26,463 nt of DNA from Oppiella nova (GCA_905397405.1 CAJPVJ010000399.1:1-26463); one strand, 5' to 3'. Shown: positions 1 to 10,743, numbered from the stretch's first letter. Notes: a model not told the origin generated them from the sequence alone. Translations and numbers: made by a program.

Positions 1-2965
1 AATGCAAACGACTAGAAAAAGATCGATCGCTTAGAAATCTGAACCCAAAGTCGTTTCGTTTGATTTGTTTATTTTGAACTTAAAATTTTTTAAAGAGTAA
101 CAAAAATTAAACCTCAAAACCCTTATTGTTTTGAGAAATGTAGTTAAATCTTATTATTGTAGTTATTTTAAGTAAAAATAAGGTACCTACTCATTCAGTT
201 CAAAAATACAAATTAACTCATAATATTGTTAATTTAACAAGAACATTTGTTCGCACATTATACTGTATAGAAAGATAACTATTTCATTGTTAATTTATAC
301 GGTAATACTTATTTTGGGAAACAATTCAATTTGGATTCATTATTTTTAGGATAACTTTATTTAGGATAAGAATATTCATCAAGTGTTATTATTATTTGAA
401 TTATTTATCTTTATGATAATGATAGTAATGTAATGTCAAATCAATGTAATAAACAGTAATTAATATATCATGTATTGATAAGCTATGAACTTTAACCTAA
501 AGATTCAAACTTCATGTGAAGGAAACAAAACAAAATAGTCACGAATGTTATGTAATTACATTAAGAATGAGAAAACCCACATTGTACCTAGATTATTTAC
601 ATTAAATTTTATATTTGGTGTTGTTAAATTCTTGAGCTCATTAAAACAATATAATTTTTAACAAATTAAAATAAAAACTAATAAACTTAATGAAGATTAT
701 AGCAATGTGTTAATGTGAAGACATTTGTTAGACAATAATTGTTGTCATTTTATAATTTTACAAGATTTTAGTCAATCTATTGAATTGATTTCAGAGTTAA
801 AAATAATTTTGACTAAAATAACTGTAAAATGTTTAGTGTATTAAATAAAATAAACATAAAATAGAGCAAATTTCACAATTTCTGAAAATGATTGCCAAAA
901 TGATGGCTGAGAAAAGTGATTAAAGTTATTCTGAATTAAATAAAAATATAATATTCATAACATATCTGGAATTATAATGAATAAAAACTTGAAGATTTTG
1001 CGCCCAATTTGATTGCAAGTAAATTAAAACTAATATTTTAAAAGAATATTCTAAGTGTTAAACAAATAAAGTAAATGAAATAAATGCAATAACTGTACGA
1101 AATACATGTGCACAGAAATGCATGAAATGGCAAATTGAAAGAATTTATTTAAATAAACCAAATCTTTATTAAGCAAATGCTTATATCAATAATTGCAGTA
1201 TAAATATAACTATGTTTGGGATATAAATGTGTTTATTCCTTAATACTTGTGCAATGATTGTAAGTGTAAAGTACAGTAAAGTATTGTTGAAAAACTAATA
1301 TATTGTTCATATCTTAGCGATACATAAGATTTGCAATTTAATACAATGGTATTTGTGATTCAATTTAGGGTATTTCAAAATTTAACTAAATCTATTGGTG
1401 ATAATAGTGTAATTGTATTGATATATACACTGGTATATCACTAAACATTGATAACTAAAGCGAATAATTGAATGAAAACTACAGTAGTGTTGTAAAAACA
1501 ATAAGGAAAGCCTACCAAGAATTGTATGTTTACATTAGTGATGGCCAGACAGACACACATCTGTACTCATGGCATGCCATCCCCTCTCAATAGTTCCTTA
1601 AATATAGCAACAAAAGCATGAAATTTGGTGCAAATATTTAATTACAGAAATAGGCAAGCTAACTTTTACATATAATTAAACTATGCTCTTGACAATTGAA
1701 TTTAGATAAGGGCTAAGATTTCTATGAATATAAATTAAGTTTCCTTAAAAATATTTCATAAATTGACTGAAATTATAATTTCATTTGAAATCTCAAGATA
1801 TGGTATGACATGAGTGCAGAACTAATTGATTTTAAATTCATATTAACGATACAATGAGTTTATTAATAAACATTAATACAAATCAAAACTAATGATTAAT
1901 TTAAATAAACCTCAATGTTTGACAAATCTCTGTTTTATATTAAACTCATTAAATGAAATAAATTGATAGAAACTCATAATATTTGAAACATAAAAAAGTC
2001 ATTCAATGTTTTGTTGTTTTTATTATTTTCAAAAAGTTGTGGGCTTTAAGAACTTTGGTTGAGATTTGATTATAAAATAAAAATAATTAAGTAATCAATC
2101 TTTGAATGGATTTGGCGTTCATTGTGACCATTGAATCGTCAAAACTATCGCATATACTGTAAGACGTCTCCAATTGTGAACATTTAGCAAACAATAGAAG
2201 TATAGAAAAGCAGATAATATATAATATACGGTATATTCATATTCAGAGAACTGGTCTCTGGTCTGACGGTTCACTAGCACTGTATGTATGGCTATAGCTG
2301 TTGACTGCAAGTGTAGTCTGACATAAGATAAGCCATTTATTGAGCGTTTTTGGCATTTCTCTCCTCACACTCGCATTCTTTGCTGAATAGCACTCAAACT
2401 GAGACCAAATCTCACATAACTTACACTATTTTTGACTCACAAATAATAGCCAAACAGTATTTGGTGTAAAACTTATAATAAATAACATACGAAACTATTT
2501 TTAAGTACGAGTGGTCAACAAGCTAGGTCGAATAGTAAATGTATTTTAAGTCAAATTGCATTCTCAATGGTGTCTCAAAACTTTGTTATTATTCAGTGAT
2601 CTCTAATACATGTCTTTAATCACGTATTTTACAAATATATATAACTCTATACCGGCACTCATGCCGTAATTAAGACTTCTACATATGATATGATTTATTA
2701 TCATAAGTCTAACGTATTGTAAGTTTTGTTTATGAAATAAAAGGCAAATATTTATTAGAAGAGAATTTAAAGAAATTTTACAAACAAAATGTCAGATAAA
2801 GTAAATCGTGAGTCAAATTAATCCACAAATAGATTCAAATGAATTGCATTCACAGAATAACTGCAAGACATGTGTAGTTATAGCTGAGTCTTACTACCAG
2901 TGCTTACACTATGTCGAGCCATATGTGAGACACAAATTAGTGATTCCGAAGATTCGCTACTATTT

Positions 2966-3142
2966 CGAGAGAGAGAGAGAGAGAGAGGGCTTAAGAGCTG
3001 CGATACTAATACACTTCTATCGCTTATCAACGACTCGTTTCTTGGGCTGAAGTTGCCTTAGAGACGGTTTTCCAAAATAAACAGTCGACTTTATAACAAA
3101 TAGTGAAGTATTGGTTGCGAAGGAAGTGAACACCAAAATACA

Positions 3143-3178
<36 letters not shown>
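2966..3178 (+). repeat. Left arm of permuted inverted repeat with GA tracts
   Basis: Contents in order: a GA tract (2966-2988), segment A (about 2987-3087, 101 bp), segment B (about 3090-3146, 57 bp) and a second GA tract (about 3147-3178). Segments A and B both recur in reverse complement at 3397-3611, but in a different relative order. Short open frames across the GA tracts code only Arg/Glu or Ser/Leu runs and are not genes. Confidence 0.9.
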
Positions 3179-3183
<5 letters not shown>

Positions 3184-3396
3184 AGAGCACAGCAATTGAT
3201 GTGTGTTTTGGTCACAGGTCTGTCTGACTGTCTGTTTGTCTTTCGAAAACCCTGTGCTCTGAAGACAGACTAATGGATATCCAAGACGTGTATATTGTGA
3301 GCAATACATTGAATGGATTGGAGTTTAATGTGTTTTGCGAATGTTGTGTATGTTCTCAATGTTGTGATAGTTGGCAGGAACGGGAACGGGAGGGCC

Positions 3397-3515
3397 CGAC
3401 TGTTTATTTTGGAAAACCGTCTCTAAGGCAACTTCAGCCCAAGAAACGAGTCGTTGATAAGCGATAGAAGTGTATTAGTATCGCAGCTCTTAAGCCCTCT
3501 CTCTCTCCCTCCCTC

Positions 3516-3558
<43 letters not shown>

Positions 3559-3611
3559 TGTATTTTGGTGTTCACTTCCTTCGCAACCAATACTTCACTA
3601 TTTGTTATAAA
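3397..3611 (-). repeat. Right arm of permuted inverted repeat with CT tract
   Basis: Reverse complement of segment A (3397-3497, apparently identical to 2987-3087), then an imperfect CT tract (about 3498-3554), then reverse complement of segment B (3555-3611, matching 3090-3146). Read on the minus strand the order is B-(GA)n-A. In the left arm it is (GA)n-A-B-(GA)n. The arms are therefore circular permutations of one unit. Confidence 0.9.
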
Positions 3612-3629
3612 CTTTAATCTTTTTATCAN

Positions 3630-3630
3630 T
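3630..3630. other. Single N at an unresolved assembly join
   Basis: The only ambiguous base in the window. The roughly 17 bases before it (tttaatctttttatca) are repeated directly after it, as expected where two contig ends overlap and were joined through a one-base gap rather than merged. It lies about 20 bp beyond the right arm of the inverted repeat. Confidence 0.8.
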
Positions 3631-4976
3631 TTAATCTTTTTATCAAATTTAATATAATATACAGTAAATAATATAATAATAAATACAATTCATATGTAAT
3701 ACTATATAAGAAACAAGTCTTTCACTGTTTAATAGTGCGATCGCACGCGATATTACATTGCATTCAATGAATCATTAAATATGTGATAAATTTTTGTAAA
3801 AATTAATTCTTAAAAATAAATCAAAATATCAGGTATTGATGACAAAGTGATTCATGAAATGCTTAGAATTGTATTACAAATTGTATTCATTACATAAATA
3901 CAACACTTTGTCGATAAAAAGTCACAATTATTGCAGTATTGCAGTAAAAGCACACAATTTACTAATCAAATAAAATTCTGTATTTAACATTATACACATT
4001 ATTGAGTATGATTCAGTTATAGCTAATAATATAATCACAAAAATAATATTTCCAATTAACAACAAAAATTATTGAATTATAATGAATGAGACAAAACTTT
4101 TGCAGAATTGTAAACTATAGTAAACTATTGTAAATAGTAGCTTAAAATAGTTTGGGCAAATAATCAAGCACAGTCTGTTATATAAGTAATGGTGTGATTG
4201 CAAAACACCCCACGCTATCAGACAATTTGACAATTATTTGAACCGACACTACAGTAAAGCACTGAAATTGCCATTAGTTTTGTTGTACGAAACGATTGAT
4301 TTGTAATGAACTTTGTCTCTGTCTGTCCGTTGGAGTGAATGTCGAAAATAATCTCTAATTAATTGTTTTGTCTGTTCAGTGCTTTCACTCTTTCCATAAC
4401 ATTAACATTAATAACTGATTATTTCATTTCATTTACAAACAATCGTTGGATTCGTAAATAAAAATTTTTGCACTTAAAAGTAAATACGAGTAGTGAATGA
4501 AAGTGCGAGAAAATAAGACAATTGAATTAAAACAAAATATTTAAACTGTTTAACACATAATAGAAAGCGATTGGTATGGGAAAGAGAAAGGCATATGAAT
4601 GGGAAAGTAAGTGAAAAGAAAACAAATTTCATAAAAAAGCAATTCTTATAATAATTGTGTGAATGTATTGAATGTATGAGCGTTTGTGTTGATTATAAGC
4701 GGGTTTAATAGATATGTGTTTCCTTTGCAATGGTTTTGTCGATATCCTCTGCACCAAACTTTCAAACACTGATTGTCAGCAAAAACAACACTTTTATGGC
4801 ATTTGAGCGCTGAATGCAATGAATGCAAAAGATGTCAAACATTGCATTCATTGGCATATCATTTGAATACAAGTGATATGATTGCGACCATTGGGTCGGA
4901 GAGTGTGACCAGAGGTATGGTAGGAATGGTAGGTGCGATGGGAATGGTATGAATGGTAAACAAAGGGTGACAATAC

Positions 4977-5078
4977 CTGCTGCCACTTGTCTTCGAGGGA
5001 CAGTTGTGCGGACAGATATCCCGTTTCGTGGATCACCTGAAGTTCTTTGAAGATGTGTCCACTCGGAAGCACATCCAT
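4977..5078 (-). CDS. KLF6/7: Krueppel-like factor 6/7 type transcription factor, first coding exon (partial)
   Basis: A 34-codon exon starting at ATG 5078-5076 and ending at a GT donor (4976-4975) in phase 0. The peptide begins [14 protein letters not shown] and continues with [18 protein letters not shown]. This is very close to the conserved N-terminus of KLF6, KLF7 and Drosophila luna (MDVLP, then IF.ELQ..HETGYFSA.PSLEE.WQQ), an acidic activation segment that in those genes is also followed by an intron. The DNA-binding part, three C-terminal C2H2 zinc fingers, is not visible and presumably lies left of the window. The family acts in the nucleus on GC-rich/CACCC sites. Family assignment is confident; the rest of the gene is unseen. 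An open frame continuing past the donor (to 4848 or 4762) is intron read-through rich in His/Ser/Tyr. Confidence 0.85.
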
Positions 5079-5904
5079 GTCTTACGGGTTAACACCAGTT
5101 GACAAACAAATGATGACAACTGAGCAGACAATGAGTTGAAGCAATGGTTCCAATGGTTCCGCAGGATGTGATGGTTGCGATGGTTGGATGCGTTAAGTGT
5201 TAGTCATTGCAGTGAATGTCTTCATGTCTTCATGTCTTGGGCGCCGAACAGGTCTTCATTGGTTTGACAATAGTTTTCAATCACTTATCACTTGATTTGA
5301 GTTCAAAACTGATTTAGGATTTCATACAAACAGAAAGAGGCTGTACTTCAGTACCAGTGCTACCAGTGCTCAGTGTCTGCACAGACTCTACACAACTCTC
5401 ACTACCAGTGCTGTACTACCAGTGCTGTCACTGCAGAGACTCCGGTGTCAGTAGTGTCTGAGCCCTGAGTTCTTCAACTGACAAATTCAAGAGATGGCGA
5501 ACACAGGCATCGCATTGGCCTTCACTAACACTACATCCCTTCCCACCCCTACCTACCAGTCCTCCACACACACACTCGCACACACACTCATGCATTACTC
5601 ACCGCCAATGCATTGCTCACGAGCGTACCTCACCGTCAATACTCCCGGCGCCCTCTCAACCACTGCAACCAAAACAATGTCTTTGTATGCAAATGAATGT
5701 CCCCAATAAAGGGGGTTAGGAGGCATAGACAGCACCGGGAGGGTCTCTACAGTCTCATATTAGAATCGGGTTTAATGATCTACCTTGATCACAATTCATA
5801 CTAAATTGTCATCAAAAGTTTTGCCACACGCGTTGTGCACACAATGCCTGCATTGAGTGTAGTTTATGTAAGACACCGACATATGAGAGCTGTTTGGCAG
5901 CATA
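5079..5904. promoter_or_regulatory. Upstream region of the KLF6/7 gene, with short TACCAGTGCT repeats
   Basis: About 820 bp between the KLF start codon and the tRNA, more GC-rich than the sequence to its left. It should contain the 5' UTR and promoter of the minus-strand KLF gene. Four copies of TACCAGTGCT (the first overlapping the second by context) occur at 5352-5361, 5361-5370, 5403-5412 and 5417-5426. No TATA box is convincing. A 71-codon frame at 5494-5709 is low-complexity Thr/Pro/Ser/His and is not supported as a gene. Confidence 0.45.
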
Positions 5905-5976
5905 GGTCCTATGGTGTAATGGTCAGCACTCTGGACTTTGAATCCAGCGATCCGAGTTCGAGTCTCGGTAGGACCT
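5905..5976 (+). tRNA. tRNA-Gln (anticodon UUG)
   Basis: A 72-nt cloverleaf. The acceptor stem pairs GGTCCTA (5905-5911) with TAGGACC (5969-5975), followed by discriminator T. The anticodon stem pairs CTGGA with TCCAG around the loop CTTTGAA, giving anticodon TTG, which reads glutamine codon CAA. The T arm contains GTTCGAGTC, which also supplies the Pol III B box; the A box lies in TGGTGTAATGG. No intron and no encoded CCA, as usual for eukaryotic nuclear tRNAs. Directly followed by a poly-T terminator. Confidence 0.96.
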
Positions 5977-5997
5977 CTTTTTTTTTGTTTTTTTTTC
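5977..5997 (+). terminator. RNA polymerase III poly-T terminator of tRNA-Gln
   Basis: Two long T runs separated by one G begin two bases after the tRNA 3' end. Pol III stops at runs of four or more T on the non-template strand, so this is an ample terminator; another long T run follows at about 6010. Confidence 0.85.
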
Positions 5998-6382
5998 AGT
6001 CAAATTAACTTTTTTTTTTCGTAAAATTTTATTATAAATAAAAACGTTTTGTGCACATAATAAAACAAATAATGCATTTATGTTTTATATTCATAGAAAT
6101 TACAAGAGATTGTGATTTATAATATCAATAACATAAAATTATAACAATGTTCATAATACAGTAATAATGATTCAATAAATAAAATCAATAAATAAAACGG
6201 TAATACCCTGTTTGTGATGAATATGATTACAATAAAAAAGCTTTAAATATGATATAAATTTGTTACAATATTATGTAAAGTGTAAAGAAATTTTTGGTCC
6301 ACTTTATAAGCACTAAAAAACGCTAACTTTTGACTAAATTCACAATATTTGACTAAACGTTTATAAAATGTATGATTAGTGC
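5998..6382. other. AT-rich spacer between tRNA-Gln and the 128-bp duplication
   Basis: I see no gene in this stretch. It probably lies beyond the 3' end of the minus-strand Frizzled gene. Confidence 0.5.
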
Positions 6383-6638
6383 AGTATTTGTTCTTATAAT
6401 CACTATTTGATTCACACTTTTATGCATTTAAACATTAATTACATAATTATTTCAATGAGTTATCAAAACGAAAGGTTTAGACGAGTCCTTAAGAATCAAT
6501 TGTGAATCCAAGTATTTGTTCTTATAATCACTATTTGATTCACACTTTTATGCATTTAAACATTAATTACATAATTATTTCAATGAGTTATCAAAACGAA
6601 AGGTTTAGACGAGTCCTTAAGAATCAATTGTGAATCCA
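6383..6638. repeat. Perfect tandem duplication, 2 x 128 bp
   Basis: Copy 1 is 6383-6510 and copy 2 is 6511-6638. By eye they are identical over all 128 bases and abut with no spacer. Both begin AGTATTTGTTCTTATAATCA and end TTGTGAATCCA. It lies about 240 bp beyond the Frizzled stop codon, in the 3' UTR or flank. It has no coding content. Confidence 0.95.
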
Positions 6639-6881
6639 TTGAACATACCGTCCGTATACAGTATACGGCGTGTAGTATAGTATACCTTTGTATTTGGCAT
6701 ATCTGTCAGTAATTTCGGGTCAGTTACTAATAAATACAAATTGAGTTAATGTTAGCTCAACACTCGTTACACACAAATCTTGACTAAAGAAAAAATCACT
6801 CTTTTTGTGTCGGTTTTACAAATTCATTGAAAATTAAACACAAATATCGATACAATTGGCAGTCATAGAGACCGTCGAGTG

Positions 6882-9800
6882 TTAGACATGAGAGAGAGGT
6901 ATCTGTTTGCTATGCGAGACGTGACTGCCGGTCATACTAGTCATGTGTTTGTGTTTGGGATGCCGTGAGTTTGAGATCGCCAGTTGTGAGCCCCCAATGA
7001 GCTGACTGTTGGCGCTCCGGGTGCTGCCAGAGCTGCCACAGCAGAGGCGGCCGTAGAATCGGCCCCACGAGTCGATGGTCTTCGTGGACCAGATCCAGAA
7101 ACCAGATGTGATGCCAACAATCAAACACATGATATATTTGAGCAAAAATAGCGAATAGTATGGCGTCTCGAGTGTGTGATCGCAGCGGCAGTTGTGCTGC
7201 CGTTGCCATACATCACGAAAGTAGTACTCATAGAGATAACAGCCGACGACGACAACTCCGGGCACTATATATAAGAAGGAGAATAAGCCGATCCTAATCA
7301 TGAGTTTCTCGAGTTTGTCGGCTTTCACTCTCTCTTTCAAAAGCTTTCGGATTCTAAAGAGTGATACGAATCCCGTCATTAAGAAGAAGAGACCGACTAA
7401 CTACATGCACGTCTTGCCCTAATACTGTTTACAGTAGTTTAATAAGTCTAGGACTAAGGGGTGTTTTGTGTGCGGACATTTCCCCAGCGGTAGCTATCGT
7501 GGCTACGGATTCTAATAGTGACTAAAGATGGTTGGGATAAACCACGCGAACAAATGGAAGTATTGGGAATACCCGGCAATGCCTTCGTTAGACCACTTGA
7601 GTCCGGCCGACAGAAACCAAGTGATCGTTAGGATAACCCACCAAACGCTGGACGCCATCCCAAAGAAGTAAATCAGCAGAAATACAACCACACAGACTAC
7701 CGGTGCCGGACCTGTTCGCTGGTATCTGATGAGCGGACCGTCGCAGGCGATCGGGTCGTGTCCTATGTATGACCTCATTATGTAACCAATCGATACCATT
7801 AGGTAACAGCCGGAGAGGAATATAATGGAGCGCTCGGGGTATCGGAAGCGCTCCATATCGATGACAAACGTCAGTACTGTTACACTCGTGCAGACACAGC
7901 ACACGACCGCAAAGATACCGATCCAGAAGACCGCCATATCTTTCTCAGCTTTCGAGAAGAACACTCCTTTGCAGGGCACCAGACAGTTGGCGACCCCTCC
8001 CGTCTCCACTCGGTTGTTGAAGCGCCTGTCCAAGTCCTGCGCCAAAATCAATGGGTGTCTGCACTCGCACTTACAGTCGCTAGGAGTTAGGCCGCCGTTC
8101 GAATGTGTCGGTGACCCCGAAGTACCGGCTCTGGAGATATGATCGCCCCGACCCTTATTGATAGGCTTCCTATTGGTTGGTCGCGTCGTCTTGTCTTTGG
8201 CTGAATTGGCATTCAATGCAATCGATTCGTCTTTATTAGAGGGCGTAATGGGTTTGGAAGAGAGGGTCTGTTCCATGCGATTGTCTGTTAGAGTCGCGCC
8301 TTTGGATTAATGGTTCAATCGTTTGTAACAATTATCTCACAATCGTATCAATACATGCAGTGAATGCTGTGTAAGCATACCTTCTTTGGAGTCCATACAA
8401 AGAAACTGCTTATCGCCATAAACAGGCAAATCATTGCAATCCATGCGCTCAGGCCATGCAAACCCGTAGTGTCTCATAATGGGAGCGCATCCGTGTTTCT
8501 AAAACACCATAAATGTGTGAATTAGTTCATTAAGAAAACACATTTGGCTGTGACTTACGGCCCGCTCGCAGACGGAGCGACAGGCGGGTAGTCTTCCCTG
8601 ATAGTCATCCATACAAATGGGGGCATACATTGAGCACAGGAAGAAACGCAAGTCCTCTGAACACTGAATCTCAACCAATGGCCAGAATTGATGAACTGAA
8701 AGCGGTTTAAACTTATATTTAACACATAATACAGAATATTCATTCGTATGATACAAAGCTTTTATATTATATTATAATTTCGTTTTTTAAAACAATTTCA
8801 ATTTTGTTAATAGTTTTGAAAAGTAATTCAACATATAGTACAGTAATAGTATAAAAAGTATAAAAAAGAATATTCTGTGCAAACGATTAATCTAAAAATA
8901 TTCGCAAACACTGTGTAAGTTAGTGGAGAATTTTATGGCAGATTAATCAATAGTGAACAAAACAACAATGTTTAACTAACTAACAATGTTACCAGTTTTA
9001 ATCAAAATTACTAATACACGCAAAACTATTCAAACTAGAGAAAGTTCAGGTTTTTAAAAATAAATTGCCAAAATTTGTTTTTGTTTTAAGACACTACAGA
9101 CTACAGGCTAACATTGTGTGATTCAAAGTAACACTAAATCAATTTGATATTAAATATTATACATTTGAATATTATCTATAATTTTCTACATTGAATGCAT
9201 TGGAAATTTATTTGAATCAAATACTCTAATCGACTAAATGGGCAAATATTGAGCCCAAAATGTGTGACTATAAAAGTAGTGCATTTGTATGAATACTAAA
9301 GAAACTCAGCGGGGATTATATGAGGTCTTGAGTGGTTGAGGGCTCTCGCAATTCATGACATAATTGTTTGGCTAAAAGCCTATGAAAGCGAATTCAATGA
9401 AAAACAGTACTCTATCTTCAATCACACAATTCTATGGCTTTGTTGGGCATAAAAGCAAATCTGTGTCCACTCTATCAGGTGTTGGCCCACAATATAGTCT
9501 GCGAACACGCCATTAGATTACAACGAGATTTGATTTTATGCATAACTGTTAGTCTAGTCTTTGGTTTATTGTAATTTTCGGCGTCACATAAAAACGGTGA
9601 CAAATTAAAGCAATAAACTGTTAGACAAACAAATGGACGTCAATTTGAATTGAAAAGTGATTAGAGAGTAATGATGTGATCGAAAGCGAATGCAATTCAT
9701 CTTTAAGTGCTCATAAAAATCGTTAAAAACTATTATATTGTACTCTATTAGAGTTGGTCACGACATTACTGGTACTGTTCCTCACGCCTGACTCTATGGC

Positions 9801-10259
9801 TAACACTAACTCTTAAGACTTACAGCACATTACAGAATATGACTGCACCGGCACTACACTAACCGTAATGTAAAACATACTCTAAACGTAACCTCTACTC
9901 AAAAAAGTGTTTTCTAACCGTTAAGAGCGTAGACCTATAGGCTATACATACATACAATGTGTCAGAATCTGAGACAAGAAGTGCTAAAAATATTTTTTAA
10001 CTAATAATTGAAGCCAAGAAACTGTCGAATGATTTATATATGAACAATATTTAGCAGGGGAATATTGTTTACCAAACTTTTTAGGCTTCCCTTCACCACT
10101 AACTGCTCGTTATTAGTCTAGTGTTTCTCTCCCTCTCTGTCTGTCTGTCTCTCCATTTGGTTCACACCTCCTGTACTATACCTCAAGCCCTCATCCATCA
10201 CTGTTTGGCCATTCAGTACTGCATCCCTACATCTCATCAAATATCCCCTCAACTGTTAT

Positions 10260-10293
<34 letters not shown>

Positions 10294-10743
10294 CACTCTC
10301 TCTCTCACTCACTCACTCACTCACTCACTCACTCTCTCTCTCTCTCACTCACTCTCTCTCGACAGTTGATTCATTGATACAGTTATAGTTATTCCTTACA
10401 TTAATTGACAGTATTATAGATATAATGCTATTTGGATACTCCGGTAACAGTAAAAAGAGACAAATAGATGCCAATAAGATGTATGCATACCTTCAAGACC
10501 TGCTTCCTCCTGAGTGTCGTGATGGAACTGATTGGGCATAACTGTATAGTTGTATCCAATGCCCCGACACATAGGAATACTGATCTCTTCGCACCTCTGC
10601 TTATCACTGGATACATGACCCGTCCATAAGATAATCCAAAATAAAATCATCACCAATTGGTTTGACTTCTTATAAATTGAGTTCATATCACAAGACATGT
10701 CCACAACTGGCAGACAATCCAACCGTTTGTTCGCTTTGGCCAT
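6882..10743 (-). CDS. FZD5/8: Frizzled 5/8-type Wnt receptor (reading frame interrupted by a base-complemented block)
   Basis: Seven-pass plasma-membrane receptor that binds Wnt through an extracellular cysteine-rich domain and signals through Dishevelled. Exons (minus strand): 10743-10491, 8695-8559, 8498-8381, 8284-6882, all with GT..AG introns and matching phases; 1911 nt, 636 aa once the block at 7401-7526 is corrected. A hydrophobic signal segment lies at about residues 29-43, so the Met at residue 20 (10686) may be the real start. The CRD, about 51-165, carries [42 protein letters not shown] and CRSVCERA, matching FZD5/8 and Drosophila fz2. A cysteine-rich linker, TM1-TM4, the VSLFRIRK loop and [11 protein letters not shown] follow. 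The Dishevelled-binding KTxxxW motif is KTIDSW. As printed, the frame hits stops inside TM4/extracellular loop 2. Complementing residues 423-464 base by base restores it, so I regard the underlying gene as intact. Intron 1 is 1.8 kb. Confidence 0.93.
7401..7526 (-). other. In-place complemented block inside Frizzled exon 4 (extracellular loop 2 to TM5)
   Basis: Read normally on the minus strand this 126-base stretch has several stop codons and no Frizzled similarity. Replacing each base by its complement without moving it, then reading the minus strand, gives 42 sense codons in frame with both flanks. They include KSVIILGIGAIDGDP, TGVCFVGNQDLNNL and TFVIIPFCTYI. This is the expected end of TM4, loop 2 (with its conserved DGDP and CFVGNQ) and the start of TM5, joining [11 protein letters not shown]. 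Edges are fixed to within one or two bases: 7401 or 7400 on one side, 7526 or 7527 on the other, so the length is 125-128. Confidence 0.9.
8696..10490 (-). other. Frizzled intron 1 (1.8 kb) with CT/CTCA microsatellite
   Basis: Donor GTATGC at 10490-10485 follows GGTCTTGAAG. The acceptor TTTCAG ends at 8696 before TTCATCAATTCTGG. Exon 1 ends in phase 1 and exon 2 continues GTT CAT CAA, which reproduces the conserved LEVHQFWPL. Inside, 10261-10360 carries (CT)n and (CTCA)n on the plus strand. Otherwise AT-rich, with nothing coding seen. Confidence 0.85.
10261..10360. repeat. (CT)n/(CTCA)n microsatellite
   Basis: A compound simple repeat: CT runs, then about nine CACT units, then CT and CACT runs again. 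It produces a meaningless Ser/Leu/Thr-rich frame on the plus strand. Located in Frizzled intron 1. Confidence 0.9.

Larger units (their letters stand above)
1..4976. other. AT-rich gene-poor stretch, probably KLF6/7 intron
   Basis: About 5 kb of AT-rich sequence with no open frame resembling a known protein on either strand. It lies downstream (minus strand) of the first coding exon of a KLF6/7-type gene that ends in a splice donor at 4976-4975, so at least part of it should be that gene's first intron. I looked for the C2H2 zinc-finger exon expected of a KLF (linker of the HTGEKP type) and did not see it, so the rest of the gene probably lies beyond the left edge. The stretch contains the inverted repeat and one-N gap described separately. 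Otherwise I see only A/T runs. Confidence 0.6.

Noticed and set aside
2119-2310. A 63-codon minus-strand frame in the AT-rich left part
   Set aside because: Isolated, no recognisable motif, composition like its AT-rich surroundings.
3027-3309. Several 60-80 codon frames across the GA/CT tracts
   Set aside because: Their length comes from stop-free dinucleotide repeats; the peptides are runs of Ser-Leu or Arg-Glu.
4762-4976. Extension of the KLF exon into a His/Ser/Tyr-rich frame
   Set aside because: Conservation with KLF6/7 stops exactly at WQQ, where a GT donor lies; the continuation does not resemble the family.
5494-5709. A 71-codon plus-strand frame upstream of the KLF exon
   Set aside because: Thr/Pro/Ser/His-rich low-complexity sequence from CAC/ACT repeats, no family resemblance, overlapping the expected promoter.
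7404-7523. A short intron in Frizzled exon 4 (GT near 7522, AG near 7401) that would skip the broken region
   Set aside because: It would delete about 40 residues including the second extracellular loop and parts of TM4/TM5, which no Frizzled lacks. The in-place complement restores exactly the missing 42 codons, so the region is an altered exon, not an intron.
7401-7526. An ordinary inversion of this segment
   Set aside because: An inversion would make the plus strand read as Frizzled. The three plus-strand frames give stops and unrelated peptides; only the complement without reversal matches.
10121-10369. An 82-codon Ser/Leu-rich plus-strand frame
   Set aside because: Produced by the CT/CTCA microsatellite inside Frizzled intron 1.
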